NCBI RefSeq assembly: GCF_016888515.1
Contig: NZ_JAFEJK010000004.1
Coordinates: 49,679-113,678 of the forward strand
Reading direction: 5' to 3'
Source: Shimia biformata
GTDB lineage: Bacteria > Pseudomonadota > Alphaproteobacteria > Rhodobacterales > Rhodobacteraceae
DNA length: 64,000 nucleotides
Below are positions 45,718 through 54,895 of this stretch, piece after piece; position 1 is the stretch's first letter; the number at the start of each line of letters is the position of its first letter. The notes beneath the pieces were generated by a model that searched no databases, was not told the origin of the DNA, and saw nothing but the letters and a program-made list of their open reading frames with translations. The position numbers were made by a program, and so were the translations under genes.

Positions 45718-45821
45718 GCAGGAGTTTTCCCCTTCGGCGCTTCCCCAATTGTGCCGAATCTAACGTGTTTTTCTACCAAAGGCACCCCGGAAATACGGCT
45801 TTTCACAGATCGTTCGGACAG

Positions 45822-45835
45822 ATGACATAAGTCAA
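45822..45835. promoter_or_regulatory. FNR/Dnr-like box between dnr and the nos operon
   Basis: ATGACATAAGTCAA differs from the perfect palindrome at the first base only. It is centred 111 bases from the dnr start and 46 from the ORF at 45875. It can serve nos transcription, dnr autoregulation or both. Confidence 0.75.
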
Positions 45836-45874
45836 GGTGCCGACCCTGAGGGGCGCCTAGGTTCTGTCCTGCAA

Positions 45875-46315
45875 ATGCCAGTTCGGACAAAGACCTTGAT
45901 CCCCAATCGCCATGAAAATCAGCATCTCAGCGACCGCCTGCATGCGGTTGTGCGATTGATTCCGGCGATCGTGGTGATTCTGATTCTGGCAACTCAATCC
46001 TTTGCCATGACCCAAATGGGGGGCGGCGACTGGATCGAGATTTGCGGCGAAAACGGTGCCGAGATAGTGCGGATCGACGGTGTTACCCCCGGCGGCGACT
46101 CGGGCGCGTGCCCCGATTGCGGCGACTGTCTGTTCTGTGCCGCCGCTGCCGCGTCGATCCTGCCGCAGGAGGTGTCGGTTGCCGCGCCGAAACAGCGCCC
46201 GTTGCGATTTCACCTATCGCAGCAGGCCGGCCTCCCGGCCGCGGCGCAATATTGGCGACAGTCACGTGGGCCACCATTGAACAACAAAGAAAATAGGAGG
46301 GCGCCGACGTGGTAA
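45875..46315 (+). CDS. Small secreted or anchored Cys-rich protein upstream of nosR
   Basis: Up to 146 residues. A hydrophobic segment (LIPAIVVILILATQSFA) at about 28-44 looks like a signal or anchor; after it comes ACPDCGDCLFC, a possible metal-binding cluster. The first ATG at 45875 lies almost at the predicted transcription start, so the GTG at 45950, directly before the hydrophobic core, may be the true start. Its stop overlaps the nosR start. Cys spacing and place suggest a copper-related role in N2O reductase maturation; the family is not recognised with certainty (DUF2946-like is possible). Confidence 0.6.
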   Translation: MPVRTKTLIPNRHENQHLSDRLHAVVRLIPAIVVILILATQSFAMTQMGGGDWIEICGENGAEIVRIDGVTPGGDSGACPDCGDCLFCAAAAASILPQEVSVAAPKQRPLRFHLSQQAGLPAAAQYWRQSRGPPLNNKENRRAPTW

Positions 46316-48486
46316 GGCGCATCGCAGCAGAATTCCTGCCCGCACTTATGGTGATGATTCTGGCAGTGGTCACGGCGCTCCCGGGCGCGGCAAGGGCCGA
46401 CTCGCTTGCCAGCTTCCTGTCGGACCTTGCGCCCGGTGATCTGGTCGAGGGCGCAGATGCCTTCGGTCCGATCCGTGATGATGTGACCGTCGCGCCGGTG
46501 CTGAAGGGCGGCGAAACTGTCGCATATGCGTTCCTGACTTCTGATTTTGTCGGCACGACCGGTTATTCCGGCAAACCGATCCACGTGGTCGCCGCGATTG
46601 ACACGGATGCCGTGCTGACCGGTGTGAAACTGGTCAAACATTCCGAACCGATCGTCCTGATCGGTATCCCCAACTCGAAAATGGTTGCGCTGACCGAAAG
46701 CTATGCCGGGCTGGACCTCAAGGTAGAGGCCGCCACGGGTGGCGAGGGCCATGATCTTGAGATCATCTCGGGCGCGACGGTGACGATCATGGTCATCGAC
46801 GACAGCCTCGTGCGGGCCGGGATCAAGGTGGCGCGCGCGCTGGGGCTGGGCGGGCTTTCCGTGGTCGAGACCGGCCCGAAACGAGAAATCGACTATGCCA
46901 AGTCCGACGTCAGCGATTGGCAGACCTTGTCCGGCGACGGCTCGGTCCGGCGGCTGACGCTGGATATCGGTCAGGTTAACGCCGCCTTCGAGGCGACCGG
47001 CGACGCCCGCGCGATCAAGCGGCCCGAACCGGGCGCGCCAGAGGACACGTTTATCGACATGCACATGGCGCTGGTGTCGGTGCCGTCGATCGGGCGCACG
47101 CTGCTGGGCGACCATGAATACGAGAACCTGACCAAGTGGCTGGACGAAGGCGAACATGCGGTTCTGGTCCTTGGGCGCGGTGCCTATTCCTTCAAGGGCT
47201 CGGGCTATGTGCGCGGGGGCATTTTTGACCGGATTCAACTGATCCAGGGCGACACGTCGGTCCGCTTTTTCGATAAGCAGCAACGCCGCCTTGGGGACCT
47301 CGCAACCTTGGACAGCCCTAGCTTTTCCGAGCTGGACATCTTCAAGATCCCCGCCGATGCCGAGTTTGATCCGGCCGAACCCTTCCGCATGCAGCTTCTG
47401 GTTCAGCGGGCGATCGGGGCGGTCGAAAAGACCTTCCTGACCTTCGATCTAGGCTACAAGCTGCCCGAGCGTTTCCTGCTACCTCAAGTGCAACCGGTCG
47501 TCGAAAACGATGTCGAGGCAGAGGCCGCAGCCAAGGCCGCACTTTGGAAACGGATCTGGAAGGACCGCACGGTCGAGATCGCGGTGCTGGGGGTGATGCT
47601 TCTGGTGCTGACGGGTGTCTTCTTCTTCCAGATGCAGTTCACCCGGCATCAGCGCGCGTTTTACTGGTTCCGTATCGGTTACCTGACCATGACCCTGGTC
47701 TTCATCGGCTGGTATGCCAATGCGCAGCTTTCGGTGGTGAACCTGATGGCGCTTGCCGGCAGCCTGCGCACCGGGTTCAGCTGGGACGCCTTCCTGATGG
47801 ACCCGCTGGTCTTTATCCAATGGTTCGCCGTCGCTGCCGCACTGTTGTTCTGGGGCCGGGGGGCCTATTGCGGCTGGCTTTGCCCCTTCGGTGCGCTGCA
47901 GGAACTGACCAACCAGGTCGCCCGCTTCTTCAAGGTCCCGCAATGGGAACTGCCCTGGGGCCTGCATGAACGGCTCTGGCCCGCCAAATACATGATCTTC
48001 CTTGGACTCTTCGGTCTTTCTTTCGTGTCGATCCCGATGGCGGAAACCTATGCCGAGATCGAACCGTTCAAGACGGCGATCATCCTGAAATTCATTCGCG
48101 ACTGGCCTTTCGTTGTCTTCGCGCTGCTCCTTTTGACGGCTGGCCTGTTCATCGAGCGCTTCTATTGCCGCTACCTCTGCCCGCTGGGTGGGGCGCTGGC
48201 GATCCCTGCGCGGATGCGGATGTTCGACTGGCTGAAACGCTACAAGGAATGCGGCAGCCCGTGTCAGACCTGCGCGAATGAATGTCCCGTTCAGGCGATC
48301 CACCCGACGGGTGAGATCAACCCCAACGAATGCGTGAACTGCCTGCATTGTCAGGTGCTTTATCAGTCCGACGCAAAATGCCCGGTTGTTATCCGCCAGC
48401 TCAAGCGGCGCGAGAAGACCGGCACCGTGCCCGGACGTCCACCGGCGAACCATCCGAACGCCAAACAGACTTCAACCGCTTCCTGA
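46309..48486 (+). CDS. nosR: NosR, membrane FMN/FeS protein for N2O reduction
   Basis: 725 residues: signal/anchor, periplasmic FMN-binding domain (IISGATVT holds the flavin-linking Thr), then several membrane helices with two CPxG motifs ([16 protein letters not shown]), then a cytoplasmic 2x[4Fe-4S] ferredoxin domain ([17 protein letters not shown]). NosR donates electrons to NosZ. Start is GTG 46309 with AGGAGG 8 bases upstream. It overlaps the small Cys-rich gene. Confidence 0.95.
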   Translation: MVRRIAAEFLPALMVMILAVVTALPGAARADSLASFLSDLAPGDLVEGADAFGPIRDDVTVAPVLKGGETVAYAFLTSDFVGTTGYSGKPIHVVAAIDTDAVLTGVKLVKHSEPIVLIGIPNSKMVALTESYAGLDLKVEAATGGEGHDLEIISGATVTIMVIDDSLVRAGIKVARALGLGGLSVVETGPKREIDYAKSDVSDWQTLSGDGSVRRLTLDIGQVNAAFEATGDARAIKRPEPGAPEDTFIDMHMALVSVPSIGRTLLGDHEYENLTKWLDEGEHAVLVLGRGAYSFKGSGYVRGGIFDRIQLIQGDTSVRFFDKQQRRLGDLATLDSPSFSELDIFKIPADAEFDPAEPFRMQLLVQRAIGAVEKTFLTFDLGYKLPERFLLPQVQPVVENDVEAEAAAKAALWKRIWKDRTVEIAVLGVMLLVLTGVFFFQMQFTRHQRAFYWFRIGYLTMTLVFIGWYANAQLSVVNLMALAGSLRTGFSWDAFLMDPLVFIQWFAVAAALLFWGRGAYCGWLCPFGALQELTNQVARFFKVPQWELPWGLHERLWPAKYMIFLGLFGLSFVSIPMAETYAEIEPFKTAIILKFIRDWPFVVFALLLLTAGLFIERFYCRYLCPLGGALAIPARMRMFDWLKRYKECGSPCQTCANECPVQAIHPTGEINPNECVNCLHCQVLYQSDAKCPVVIRQLKRREKTGTVPGRPPANHPNAKQTSTAS

Positions 48487-48497
48487 AGGAGGGAACC

Positions 48498-50405
48498 ATG
48501 TCAGAAGCATTCAAGAAACTTGCCATGTCGCGGCGCGGCATGCTGGCGGCCTCGGCCACCGGCGCTGTTGCGGCCACGACCGGGATCGGCTCGACACTGA
48601 TGTCGGCCACGCCCGCAAAGGCCGAAGCAGGCACCGCCCATCTCGCCCCCGGTGAGCTGGACGATTATTATGGCTTCTGGTCCTCGGGCCAGACCGGGGA
48701 ACTTCGTATCCTTGGCGTGCCGTCCATGCGCGAACTGATGCGCGTGCCGGTCTTCAACCGCTGCTCGGCCACCGGCTGGGGCCAGACCAACGAGTCGCTG
48801 AAGATCCTGACCGAAGGCCTGCTGCCCGAAACCAAGGAATTCCTCGCGGCAAACGGCAAGGTCACCTATGACAACGGCGACCTGCACCACCCGCATATGT
48901 CGTTCACTGACGGCACCTATGACGGCCGCTTCCTGTTCATGAACGACAAGGCCAACACCCGCGTTGCCCGTGTCCGCTGCGACATCATGAAATGCGACAA
49001 GATCATCGAGATCCCGAACGCGCATGACATCCACGGCCTGCGTCCGCAGAAATACCCGCGCACCGGTTACGTCTTTGCCAACGGCGAACACGAAGCACCG
49101 CTGGTCAACGATGGCAAGATCCTCGACAACCCCGATGAGTATGTGAACATCTTCACTGCCATCGACGGTGACACGATGGAAATCGCATGGCAGGTAATGG
49201 TGTCGGGCAACCTCGACAACACCGACTGCGACTATCAGGGCAACTATGCGTTCTCGACCTCGTACAACTCGGAAATGGGTATGAACCTGGCCGAGATGAC
49301 CGAGTCCGAGATGGACCACGTCGTTGTCTTCGACCTGAAGGCGATCGAAGCCGCTGTCGCGAACGGTGACTATCAAGAGCTGAAAGGCGTCAAGGTTGTC
49401 GATGGCCGCAAGGGCTCGTCGCTCAATGTGACCAAGTACATCCCGATCCCGAACTCTCCGCATGGCGTGAACGCGGCGCCGGACAAGAAGCACATCATGA
49501 TCAACGGCAAGCTGTCGCCCACCGTCTCGGTGATCGACGTCGAAAAACTGCCCGAGGTCTTCGGTGGCGCCGATCCGCGCTCGGCCATCGTTGCCGAACC
49601 GCAGCTGGGTCTTGGCCCGCTTCACACCGCGTTCGACAACAAGGGCAACGCCTACACCACGCTGTTCCTGGACAGCCAGGTCGTGAAATGGGACATCGCC
49701 AAGGCGATCGAAGCCTATGCCGGTGCGGATGTTGATCCGATCCTCGACAAGGTGGACGTGCAGTATCAGCCCGGTCACAACTCGACCTCGATGGGTGAAA
49801 CCGCGGAAGCGGACGGCAAGTGGCTTGTCTCGATGAACAAGTTCTCGAAGGACCGCTTCCTGAACGTTGGCCCGCTGAAGCCTGAGAACGAGCAGCTGAT
49901 CGATATTTCGGGTGACAAGATGAAGGTGGTCCATGACGGCCCGACCTTCGCCGAGCCACATGACTCGATCATCGTCCGCCGCGACATCGTCAACCCGGTC
50001 AACGTCTATGACCGCAACGACCCGCTGTGGGAAGATGCGCGCAAGCAGGCCGAGGCCGATGGCGTCGATCTGGACTGGGGTCACGACGAGGTGATCCGCG
50101 ATGGCAACAAGGTCCGTGTTTACCTGTCCTCGGTGGCGCCGGAATTCTCGATGGAGAAATTCACGGTCAAGCAGGGTGACGAGGTGACCGTCTATGTGAC
50201 CAACATGGATGATGTCGATGACGTGACCCACGGCTTCTGCATGGCGAATTATGGTATCGCCATGGAGATCGGGCCGCAGGCGACCGCATCGGTGACCTTC
50301 GTGGCCGAACGTCCGGGCGTTCACTGGTTCTATTGCCAGTGGTTCTGCCACGCGCTGCACATGGAAATGCGCGGCCGGATGTTCGTTGAACCGCGCGCCT
50401 CGTAA
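48498..50405 (+). CDS. nosZ: Nitrous oxide reductase
   Basis: 635 residues, clade I (Tat-exported) N2O reductase. The twin-arginine motif is MSRRGMLAA near residue 10. The seven-bladed propeller provides His ligands of the Cu4S centre ([16 protein letters not shown] and others). The CuA cupredoxin domain ends with Cys613-x3-Cys617-x3-His621-x2-Met624. GAAGGAGGG precedes the ATG, 11 bases after nosR. Reduces N2O to N2 in the periplasm. Confidence 0.97.
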   Translation: MSEAFKKLAMSRRGMLAASATGAVAATTGIGSTLMSATPAKAEAGTAHLAPGELDDYYGFWSSGQTGELRILGVPSMRELMRVPVFNRCSATGWGQTNESLKILTEGLLPETKEFLAANGKVTYDNGDLHHPHMSFTDGTYDGRFLFMNDKANTRVARVRCDIMKCDKIIEIPNAHDIHGLRPQKYPRTGYVFANGEHEAPLVNDGKILDNPDEYVNIFTAIDGDTMEIAWQVMVSGNLDNTDCDYQGNYAFSTSYNSEMGMNLAEMTESEMDHVVVFDLKAIEAAVANGDYQELKGVKVVDGRKGSSLNVTKYIPIPNSPHGVNAAPDKKHIMINGKLSPTVSVIDVEKLPEVFGGADPRSAIVAEPQLGLGPLHTAFDNKGNAYTTLFLDSQVVKWDIAKAIEAYAGADVDPILDKVDVQYQPGHNSTSMGETAEADGKWLVSMNKFSKDRFLNVGPLKPENEQLIDISGDKMKVVHDGPTFAEPHDSIIVRRDIVNPVNVYDRNDPLWEDARKQAEADGVDLDWGHDEVIRDGNKVRVYLSSVAPEFSMEKFTVKQGDEVTVYVTNMDDVDDVTHGFCMANYGIAMEIGPQATASVTFVAERPGVHWFYCQWFCHALHMEMRGRMFVEPRAS

Positions 50406-50418
50406 GGAGTGTGACAAG

Positions 50419-51669
50419 ATGAAATGGTCCCTTCCGATCCTGCTGGCGGCCCTTGCCGTGCCGCTTCACGCGGCCGACTGGGACGTGCCGGTGCGCGACG
50501 GGGCCATTTCCGAGACCCTGGCCCGGGCCAAGGACGGCGACACGCTGCGCCTTGGGGCCGGGACCTACCGTGAAACCGTCATTGTGGACCGGTCCGTCAC
50601 TCTGGAGGGGGCGGGCAAGGCGACGATCGATGGCGGGGGCAGGGGCAGTGTGATCACCGTCACCGGCGATGATGTCATTCTTCGCGGGTTGACGGTGATC
50701 GGCTCTGGCTCGGACCATGAAGACATCGACTCGGGCATCAAGCTGACCAAGACGGCGGACCGTCCGCAGGTCATCGGCAATGTGCTGAAGGGCAACCTCT
50801 ACGGCGTGGATATTCATGGCGCGCGGGATGCGCTGGTCGCCGAGAATGTCATCGAAGGCCGCACCGATCACCGTATGAATGACCGCGGCAACGGGGTTTA
50901 CCTGTGGAACGCGCCCGGCGCGCTGGTGGAAAAGAACGACATCCGCTGGGGCCGCGACGGGATCTTCGTCAACTCGTCCAAGAAAAACATCTTTCGGGAC
51001 AACCTGTTCCGCGACCTGCGCTTCGCAGTGCATTACATGTATGCCAACAACTCGGAAGTCACCGGCAACGTTTCGATCGGCAACGATCTTGGCTATGCGG
51101 TGATGTTTTCGAAATTCGTGCGCGTCGCGGACAATGTCTCGATCGACGACCGCGAACATGGCGTGATGCTGAACTATGCCAACAACTCCGAGATCACGGG
51201 AAACGTCGTGCGCGGAGCCAAGGAGAAATGCACGTTCCTTTATAACAGCCACAAGAACGATTTTTCCGGCAACTGGTTCGAGGGCTGTGGCATCGGCATC
51301 CATTTCACCGGTTCGGACAACAACCGGATCGTCGGCAATGCCTTCATCGGCAACCGGACCCAGGTCAAGCTGGTCTCGACCCGCTGGCATGAATGGTCCG
51401 AAAACGGCAGCGGCAATTTCTGGTCGGATTTCGCTGCCTTCGACGTTGACGGCAATGGTATCGCCGACAGCGCCTATCGTCCCAACGACAGCATGGATCA
51501 CGTGCTTTGGACACAACCTTCGGCCAAACTGTTGCTCGGTTCACCTGCCGTGCAGCTGGTGCGCTGGTCGCAATCGGCGTTCCCGGCCCTGTTGCCGGGC
51601 GGCGTGATCGACAGCAATCCCTTGATGCAACCCGTCAAACCTGACGCATATGAGAAGGTTCACCCATGA
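50419..51669 (+). CDS. nosD: NosD, periplasmic copper-site maturation protein
   Basis: 416 residues: Sec signal (MKWSLPILLAALAVPLHA), then a right-handed parallel beta-helix of CASH type with repeated Asn-rich turns (for example NNSEITGNV). NosD works with NosF and NosY in assembling the CuZ site of NosZ. ATG 50419 with AAGGAG upstream; the longer frame beginning inside nosZ is rejected. The stop overlaps nosF (ATGA). Confidence 0.94.
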   Translation: MKWSLPILLAALAVPLHAADWDVPVRDGAISETLARAKDGDTLRLGAGTYRETVIVDRSVTLEGAGKATIDGGGRGSVITVTGDDVILRGLTVIGSGSDHEDIDSGIKLTKTADRPQVIGNVLKGNLYGVDIHGARDALVAENVIEGRTDHRMNDRGNGVYLWNAPGALVEKNDIRWGRDGIFVNSSKKNIFRDNLFRDLRFAVHYMYANNSEVTGNVSIGNDLGYAVMFSKFVRVADNVSIDDREHGVMLNYANNSEITGNVVRGAKEKCTFLYNSHKNDFSGNWFEGCGIGIHFTGSDNNRIVGNAFIGNRTQVKLVSTRWHEWSENGSGNFWSDFAAFDVDGNGIADSAYRPNDSMDHVLWTQPSAKLLLGSPAVQLVRWSQSAFPALLPGGVIDSNPLMQPVKPDAYEKVHP

Positions 51670-52565
51670 CGGATAAAGTCCTCACCATTCGCGGCGCATC
51701 CAAGTTGCGCGGCAAGACGCAGACCCTGTGTGACGTCGACCTTGACGTCGCCGCGGGCGAGCGTGTGGCCCTTCTGGGGCACAACGGCGCGGGGAAATCC
51801 ACGCTGATGAAACTGATCCTCGGACTCACACCGATGAGCGGTGGCGAGATCCGCATCGACGGCGCAAAACCGGGCAGTGCCGCCGCGCGCAAGGCGACCG
51901 CTTTCTTGCCCGAAGCCGTCAGCTTTCATCCTGCTTTGACGGGGCGTGAGCTTTTGACCATGTTCGCCCGTCTTTCGGGTGAGAAACGCGCCGATATTGC
52001 GGGTTTGTTGGACCGTGTCGGGCTGGGTGATGCCATCGACCGCCGCGTCGGCGCCTATTCCAAGGGGATGCGGCAGCGGCTGGGACTGGCGCAGGTTCTT
52101 CTGGGCCGTCCCAAGGTGGCGCTGCTGGACGAACCGACCAGCGGGCTTGACCCGATTTCACGCCAGGATCTCTATGCTATCATCGACGAACTGGCCGCCA
52201 ATGGCACCGCCGTCCTAATCGCGTCCCACGCGCTGACCGAGGTCGAGGCGCGCACCGACCGTATCGCCATCCTACGCAAGGGGGTGAAAGTGGCTGATGA
52301 CACGCTGGCCAATCTCTCGGCCGCTGCCGGGCTTCCCACCAAACTGCGCGTCGTTGCCAAAAGCGGCTGTGCCGACCAGATCGCCGCCGAAACCGGCGGT
52401 GCCCGCGTCAATGGTGTGTCGGTCGAAATCACCTGCGGCCCCGACCAGAAGATGGACGAACTGCGCCGCATCGCCGCGATGGGCGACACGGTGGCGGATA
52501 TCGAGATGACGCCGCCACGTCTTGAAGACCTTTATCGCCATTACGCCAAGGAGGGCCGGGTATGA
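51666..52565 (+). CDS. nosF: NosF, ABC ATPase
   Basis: 299 residues with Walker A GHNGAGKST, signature YSKGMRQRLG and Walker B VALLDEPTSGLDP. Length includes a C-terminal extension typical of NosF. It energises NosY. GAAGG precedes the ATG, and both ends overlap neighbouring genes by ATGA. Confidence 0.94.
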   Translation: MTDKVLTIRGASKLRGKTQTLCDVDLDVAAGERVALLGHNGAGKSTLMKLILGLTPMSGGEIRIDGAKPGSAAARKATAFLPEAVSFHPALTGRELLTMFARLSGEKRADIAGLLDRVGLGDAIDRRVGAYSKGMRQRLGLAQVLLGRPKVALLDEPTSGLDPISRQDLYAIIDELAANGTAVLIASHALTEVEARTDRIAILRKGVKVADDTLANLSAAAGLPTKLRVVAKSGCADQIAAETGGARVNGVSVEITCGPDQKMDELRRIAAMGDTVADIEMTPPRLEDLYRHYAKEGRV

Positions 52566-53389
52566 TGACGCCTCGTTCCTTTGCCATTGCCCGCGCCGAG
52601 ATGCTGATCCTGCGTCGCAACCGCTGGCTGTTCATGGCCACGCTGATCATGGTTCTGTTCGCGCTGGCGCTGACCTTCGCGGGCTCTGCGCCGACAGGGT
52701 CGCTGGGTGTCGACATGCTGACCGTGTCGGTTGCGTCGATGACCACGTTGTCGGTCTATCTGGCCCCGCTTCTGGCGCTGATGATGAGCTTTGATGCCGT
52801 TGCTGGCGACCGTGACCGGGGGTCGCTGTCCCTGATCCTGTCCTATCCGGCGGGACGCGGGGAGTTGCTGTTTGGCAAGTTCCTGGCCCATCTCGCCGCG
52901 CTGGGCTTTGCCATGACCATCGGCTTTGGCACCGCCGGGGCGGTCGCGGCCTATTACGGTGGGGCCGGGGCGGAAAGCCTGGTGTCGCTGTTGCGGCTGA
53001 TCGGCACCTCTGTCCTTCTGGGCGCGGTGTTCCTTGTGCTGGGCTATGCGCTGTCGGCGCTGTCGGGCAGCGCCACCGGCGCGGCGGGCTTGTCGGCGGG
53101 TTTGTGGCTGGTCTTCGTCGTGCTTTATGATCTTGGGCTTCTCGGGGCCGTGGTCATGGACGCCGGGGGTGTTTTCACGCAAAAGATCTTCCCTTGGGCC
53201 ATGGTTGCAAACCCGGCTGACGCGTTCCGTGTATGGAACATCGCCGCCTCGGATTCGGTTGCGATCACCAGTGGCATGGCGGGCGCAGCCAGCGCCTTGC
53301 CGGGCTGGGCCGCGCCCCTGTCGCTTGTGATCTGGCCGGTGGCGGGTTTCCTTCTGGCCCGGGCCGCATTCCGCAGGGTAGAGCCATGA
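52562..53389 (+). CDS. nosY: NosY, ABC permease
   Basis: 275 residues with six hydrophobic segments, ABC-2 type. A periplasmic or cytoplasmic loop FDAVAGDRDRGSLSLILSYP matches the ABC-2 signature region. It forms the NosDFY complex involved in supplying sulfur or copper to CuZ. Two ATG codons begin the frame; the first overlaps nosF. Confidence 0.92.
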   Translation: MMTPRSFAIARAEMLILRRNRWLFMATLIMVLFALALTFAGSAPTGSLGVDMLTVSVASMTTLSVYLAPLLALMMSFDAVAGDRDRGSLSLILSYPAGRGELLFGKFLAHLAALGFAMTIGFGTAGAVAAYYGGAGAESLVSLLRLIGTSVLLGAVFLVLGYALSALSGSATGAAGLSAGLWLVFVVLYDLGLLGAVVMDAGGVFTQKIFPWAMVANPADAFRVWNIAASDSVAITSGMAGAASALPGWAAPLSLVIWPVAGFLLARAAFRRVEP

Positions 53390-53913
53390 ACCGTCTTGCC
53401 CTGATCGCCCTCATCGCAGCCACTTCCCTTGCCGCCTGCAAGGAAGATGTGGCCGAAGCCCCGCCACAGCCCGTGGCGCTGACCGAAGAGGCGTTGAGTT
53501 ACTTCTGTCAGATGGGCGTGGCCGAACATGGTGGCCCCAAGGGGCAGATCCACCTTGATGGCATGCCAGCGCCCCTGTTCTTTGCGCAGGTGCGCGATCT
53601 GGTCGCCTATCTGAAAAGCCCCGAGCGCGACGCCGAGATCACCGCGATCTATGTCAGCGACATGGGCGTCGCTCCCAGTTGGGACGCGCCCGGCATCGAA
53701 AACTGGACCGACGCCAACGCAGCGGTCTTTGTAGTCGGAGCCGGCGTCAAGGGCGGCATGGGCGCGCCCGAGATCGTGCCCTTTGCCAGCCAAGCCGGGG
53801 CAGACGCCTTTGTGGCGCAATATGGCGGTGACGTGCTGACTCTGGAACAGATACCGGACGACGCGGCCATTGGCCCTGTCGACCTTGAAGAAGAACTGGA
53901 GACGCCCGCATGA
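53386..53913 (+). CDS. nosL: NosL copper-binding lipoprotein
   Basis: 175 residues. A lipoprotein signal with lipobox LAAC (Cys18) precedes the NosL domain with FCQMGVAEHGGPKGQI, where Cys and Met bind Cu(I). NosL delivers copper to the NosDFY machinery. Start at 53386 overlaps nosY (ATGA). Confidence 0.93.
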   Translation: MNRLALIALIAATSLAACKEDVAEAPPQPVALTEEALSYFCQMGVAEHGGPKGQIHLDGMPAPLFFAQVRDLVAYLKSPERDAEITAIYVSDMGVAPSWDAPGIENWTDANAAVFVVGAGVKGGMGAPEIVPFASQAGADAFVAQYGGDVLTLEQIPDDAAIGPVDLEEELETPA

Positions 53914-54815
53914 CCTTGTCCTTGAGCCGCCGCCGCTTCCTGACGATTTCAGCCGCAGTCGCCGCTGTTGGCTCGACCCCCGCCAACGCCGCATCTGAAA
54001 GCGCCCATTGGCGCGGAGTTGCGCTGGGCGCGTCTGCGCGGATGGAAATTGTTGGCATGGCGCAAGTGGACGCTGGGCCCCTGTTTGCCACAGTCGAAAC
54101 CGAGCTTTCGCGGCTGGAAAACGTGTTCAGCCTTTATCGTGACACGTCTGAACTTTCGCGCCTGAACCGGGACGGGTATCTGGATGCGCCATCCCTTGAG
54201 ATGGTCGAGATTCTGTCGCTTGCGGACCGGATCCATGCTGCATCTGGCGGCGCTTTTGACCCCAGCGTGCAACCCTTGTGGCAGGCCCATGCCACCGGCG
54301 GCAACATCGCAGAAGCCAGGGCGCGAGTCGGCTGGGACCAGGTTGAGATTTCGCCGGCCCGGATAAACCTGGGTCGCAAGGGTGGGGCGCTGACGCTGAA
54401 CGGGATCGCTCAAGGGTATGTCTCTGACCGGATCGCCGGACTGTTGCGCGGGCACGGGCTGAGAAATGTTCTGGTCGACATGGGCGAGATTGTTGCCCTC
54501 GGGCAGGCTGGGCCGCAGCGTGACTGGACAGTGGGAATAGCCGGGCAGGGTGGTCAGGTTGTGGCCCGTGTTGCGCTGTCCGATCAGGCGTTGGCGACGT
54601 CATCTCCGTCGGGCATGCGGATGGGGGGTAATGGGCTGCTGCATATCCTGTCTCCTATCGGGGGGCATGTCGATGCGGCGCGTGTCGTCTCGGTGGCGGC
54701 GCCGTCAGCGGCTGTTGCAGATGGTCTGTCGACCGCCTGTTGCCTCTTGGAGCGCGGCGCGGCCGAGGCCAGCATTGCCACTTTCCCTGAAGCGCGGCTT
54801 GTCCACTGGACGTAA
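53910..54815 (+). CDS. nosX: NosX, ApbE-type FMN transferase
   Basis: 301 residues with a Tat signal (SRRRFLT near residue 6). ApbE-family segments are FSLYRDTSELSRLNRDG, GAFDPSVQPLW and LNGIAQGYVSDRI. It attaches FMN covalently to the Thr of NosR. Last gene of the nos operon, followed by a clear terminator. Confidence 0.94.
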   Translation: MTLSLSRRRFLTISAAVAAVGSTPANAASESAHWRGVALGASARMEIVGMAQVDAGPLFATVETELSRLENVFSLYRDTSELSRLNRDGYLDAPSLEMVEILSLADRIHAASGGAFDPSVQPLWQAHATGGNIAEARARVGWDQVEISPARINLGRKGGALTLNGIAQGYVSDRIAGLLRGHGLRNVLVDMGEIVALGQAGPQRDWTVGIAGQGGQVVARVALSDQALATSSPSGMRMGGNGLLHILSPIGGHVDAARVVSVAAPSAAVADGLSTACCLLERGAAEASIATFPEARLVHWT

Positions 54816-54847
54816 TCCATCCCGCGTCACAATTCGTAGCAAAAACG

Positions 54848-54881
54848 GCCCGCATCCAGTGATGCGGGCTTTGAATTTTTT
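54848..54881 (+). terminator. Terminator after nosX
   Basis: GCCCGCATC (54848-54856) and GATGCGGGC (54861-54869) form a perfect 9-bp stem with a CAGT loop, followed by TTTGAATTTTTT. It ends the nos operon 32 bases after nosX. Confidence 0.9.
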
Positions 54882-54895
54882 GGGATACTGGGGGG

